Under the pieces are notes generated by a model, which saw only the letters and a list, made by a program, of their open reading frames with translations, searched no databases and was not told where the DNA came from. This document shows positions 4,676 to 5,114 of a stretch of DNA of 5,114 nucleotides, in pieces (within the stretch, counting starts at the first letter, position 1; every line of letters starts with the position of its first letter). Source of the DNA: Bacilli bacterium (GTDB lineage: Bacteria > Bacillota_I > Bacilli_A > RF39 > UBA660). The translations under genes were made by a program, and so were the position numbers. The stretch covers positions 1 through 5,114 of the forward strand of contig JAEDGC010000087.1 of assembly GCA_016297695.1 (NCBI GenBank), written 5' to 3'.

Positions 4676-5114
4676 ATGGTAAGCGTAAGAAAACGTGGAA
4701 AGGTATATGAATACCGAATTGAAATAGCATCTATTGATGGAACAAGAAAGTGGCTAACAAAGTCAGGATTTAAAACTAAACAGGAAGCATTACATGAAGG
4801 AGCATTAGCATATAATGAATATTACTATTATGGTAAGAAGAATAAGAATAGAGATATGTCATTCGCAGATTATTTAGATTATTGGATTGATAACTATTGT
4901 AACTTTAATTTAAAGTATGCAACTATAGTTACTTATTTAAATATTATTAAGGTTCATTTAAAACCAAAGTTAGGTATGTATAAACTATCTCAAATAGATT
5001 CAGAACTTATACAAAACTTTATAAATCAATTATATGTAGAACATAGTTATTCTAAATGTTATTTAAAAGGAATATTAAAAGCAATTAAAGGAGCATTAAA
5101 ATATGCTTGTTATG
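4676..5114 (+). CDS. Tyrosine recombinase/integrase, N-terminal part (runs off window)
   Basis: This is the first 146 residues of a site-specific integrase of the kind carried by phages and integrative conjugative elements of Firmicutes; the gene is cut by the window edge. Residues 1-53 look like the three-stranded arm-type DNA-binding domain (VSVRKRGKVYEYRIEI, then DGTRKWLTKSGFKTKQEA, then a helix), common in Tn916-like and phage integrases. Residues 61-146 look like the SAM-like core-binding domain (SFADYLDYWID at 62-72, TYLNIIKVHLKPKLG at 86-100, then a helix at 127-142). The catalytic R-H-R-Y domain lies beyond the window, so activity cannot be judged. The ATG at 4676 follows AAAGAGGT (4661-4668). 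There is no internal stop. It lies 215 bp after secA, behind a terminator and the TTGTCCAC cluster. The family is confident; the element type is unknown. Confidence 0.9.
   Translation, partial: MVSVRKRGKVYEYRIEIASIDGTRKWLTKSGFKTKQEALHEGALAYNEYYYYGKKNKNRDMSFADYLDYWIDNYCNFNLKYATIVTYLNIIKVHLKPKLGMYKLSQIDSELIQNFINQLYVEHSYSKCYLKGILKAIKGALKYACY

Overview
The window looks like chromosomal DNA from a low-GC Firmicute (Clostridia or an AT-rich Bacilli/Erysipelotrichia-type lineage). It is very AT-rich, has Gram-positive ribosome binding sites (GGAGG, GAGGTGA), short T-tract terminators, an AgrB/AgrD pair, long-form HPF and an SEC-C-tailed SecA. Tryptophan is read from TGG and all five visible stops are TAA or TAG, so nothing suggests the Mycoplasma code. 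I cannot name the species.

Left third, minus strand (about 1-866): an agr-type peptide signalling unit. agrB (228-833) encodes the membrane cysteine endopeptidase. A 39-codon gene directly downstream (77-196) is recognisably agrD, the autoinducer precursor. Two hairpins follow it. No agrC or agrA lies in the window. A possible start codon for a further minus-strand gene sits at the extreme left edge.

Positions 834-1121 are gene-free. They hold the divergent control region: weak promoter candidates for agrBD (minus) and csp (plus), a perfect 24-bp AT-rich palindrome at 901-924, and the leader of the cold-shock gene.

Middle, plus strand: csp (cold-shock RNA chaperone), hpf (long ribosome hibernation factor) and secA (preprotein translocase ATPase). 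They are co-oriented, but each of the last two is preceded by a T-tract terminator-like hairpin and then an extended -10 promoter (TGTTATAAT, TGTTACAAT) with a very short leader. They therefore look like separately transcribed units, not one simple operon.

Right end: the gene after secA is the 5' part of a tyrosine recombinase (integrase) running off the window, not the release-factor gene prfB that often follows secA in Firmicutes. Between them (4461-4675) are five copies of the octamer TTGTCCAC in two orientations and a strong terminator hairpin. I read this as the left end of an integrated element, with integrase binding or operator sites, lying directly against an essential gene.

The least routine items are the agrD gene with a predicted six-residue ring, the phased TTGTCCAC cluster, and the terminator-insulated integrase. 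The rest is conserved housekeeping.
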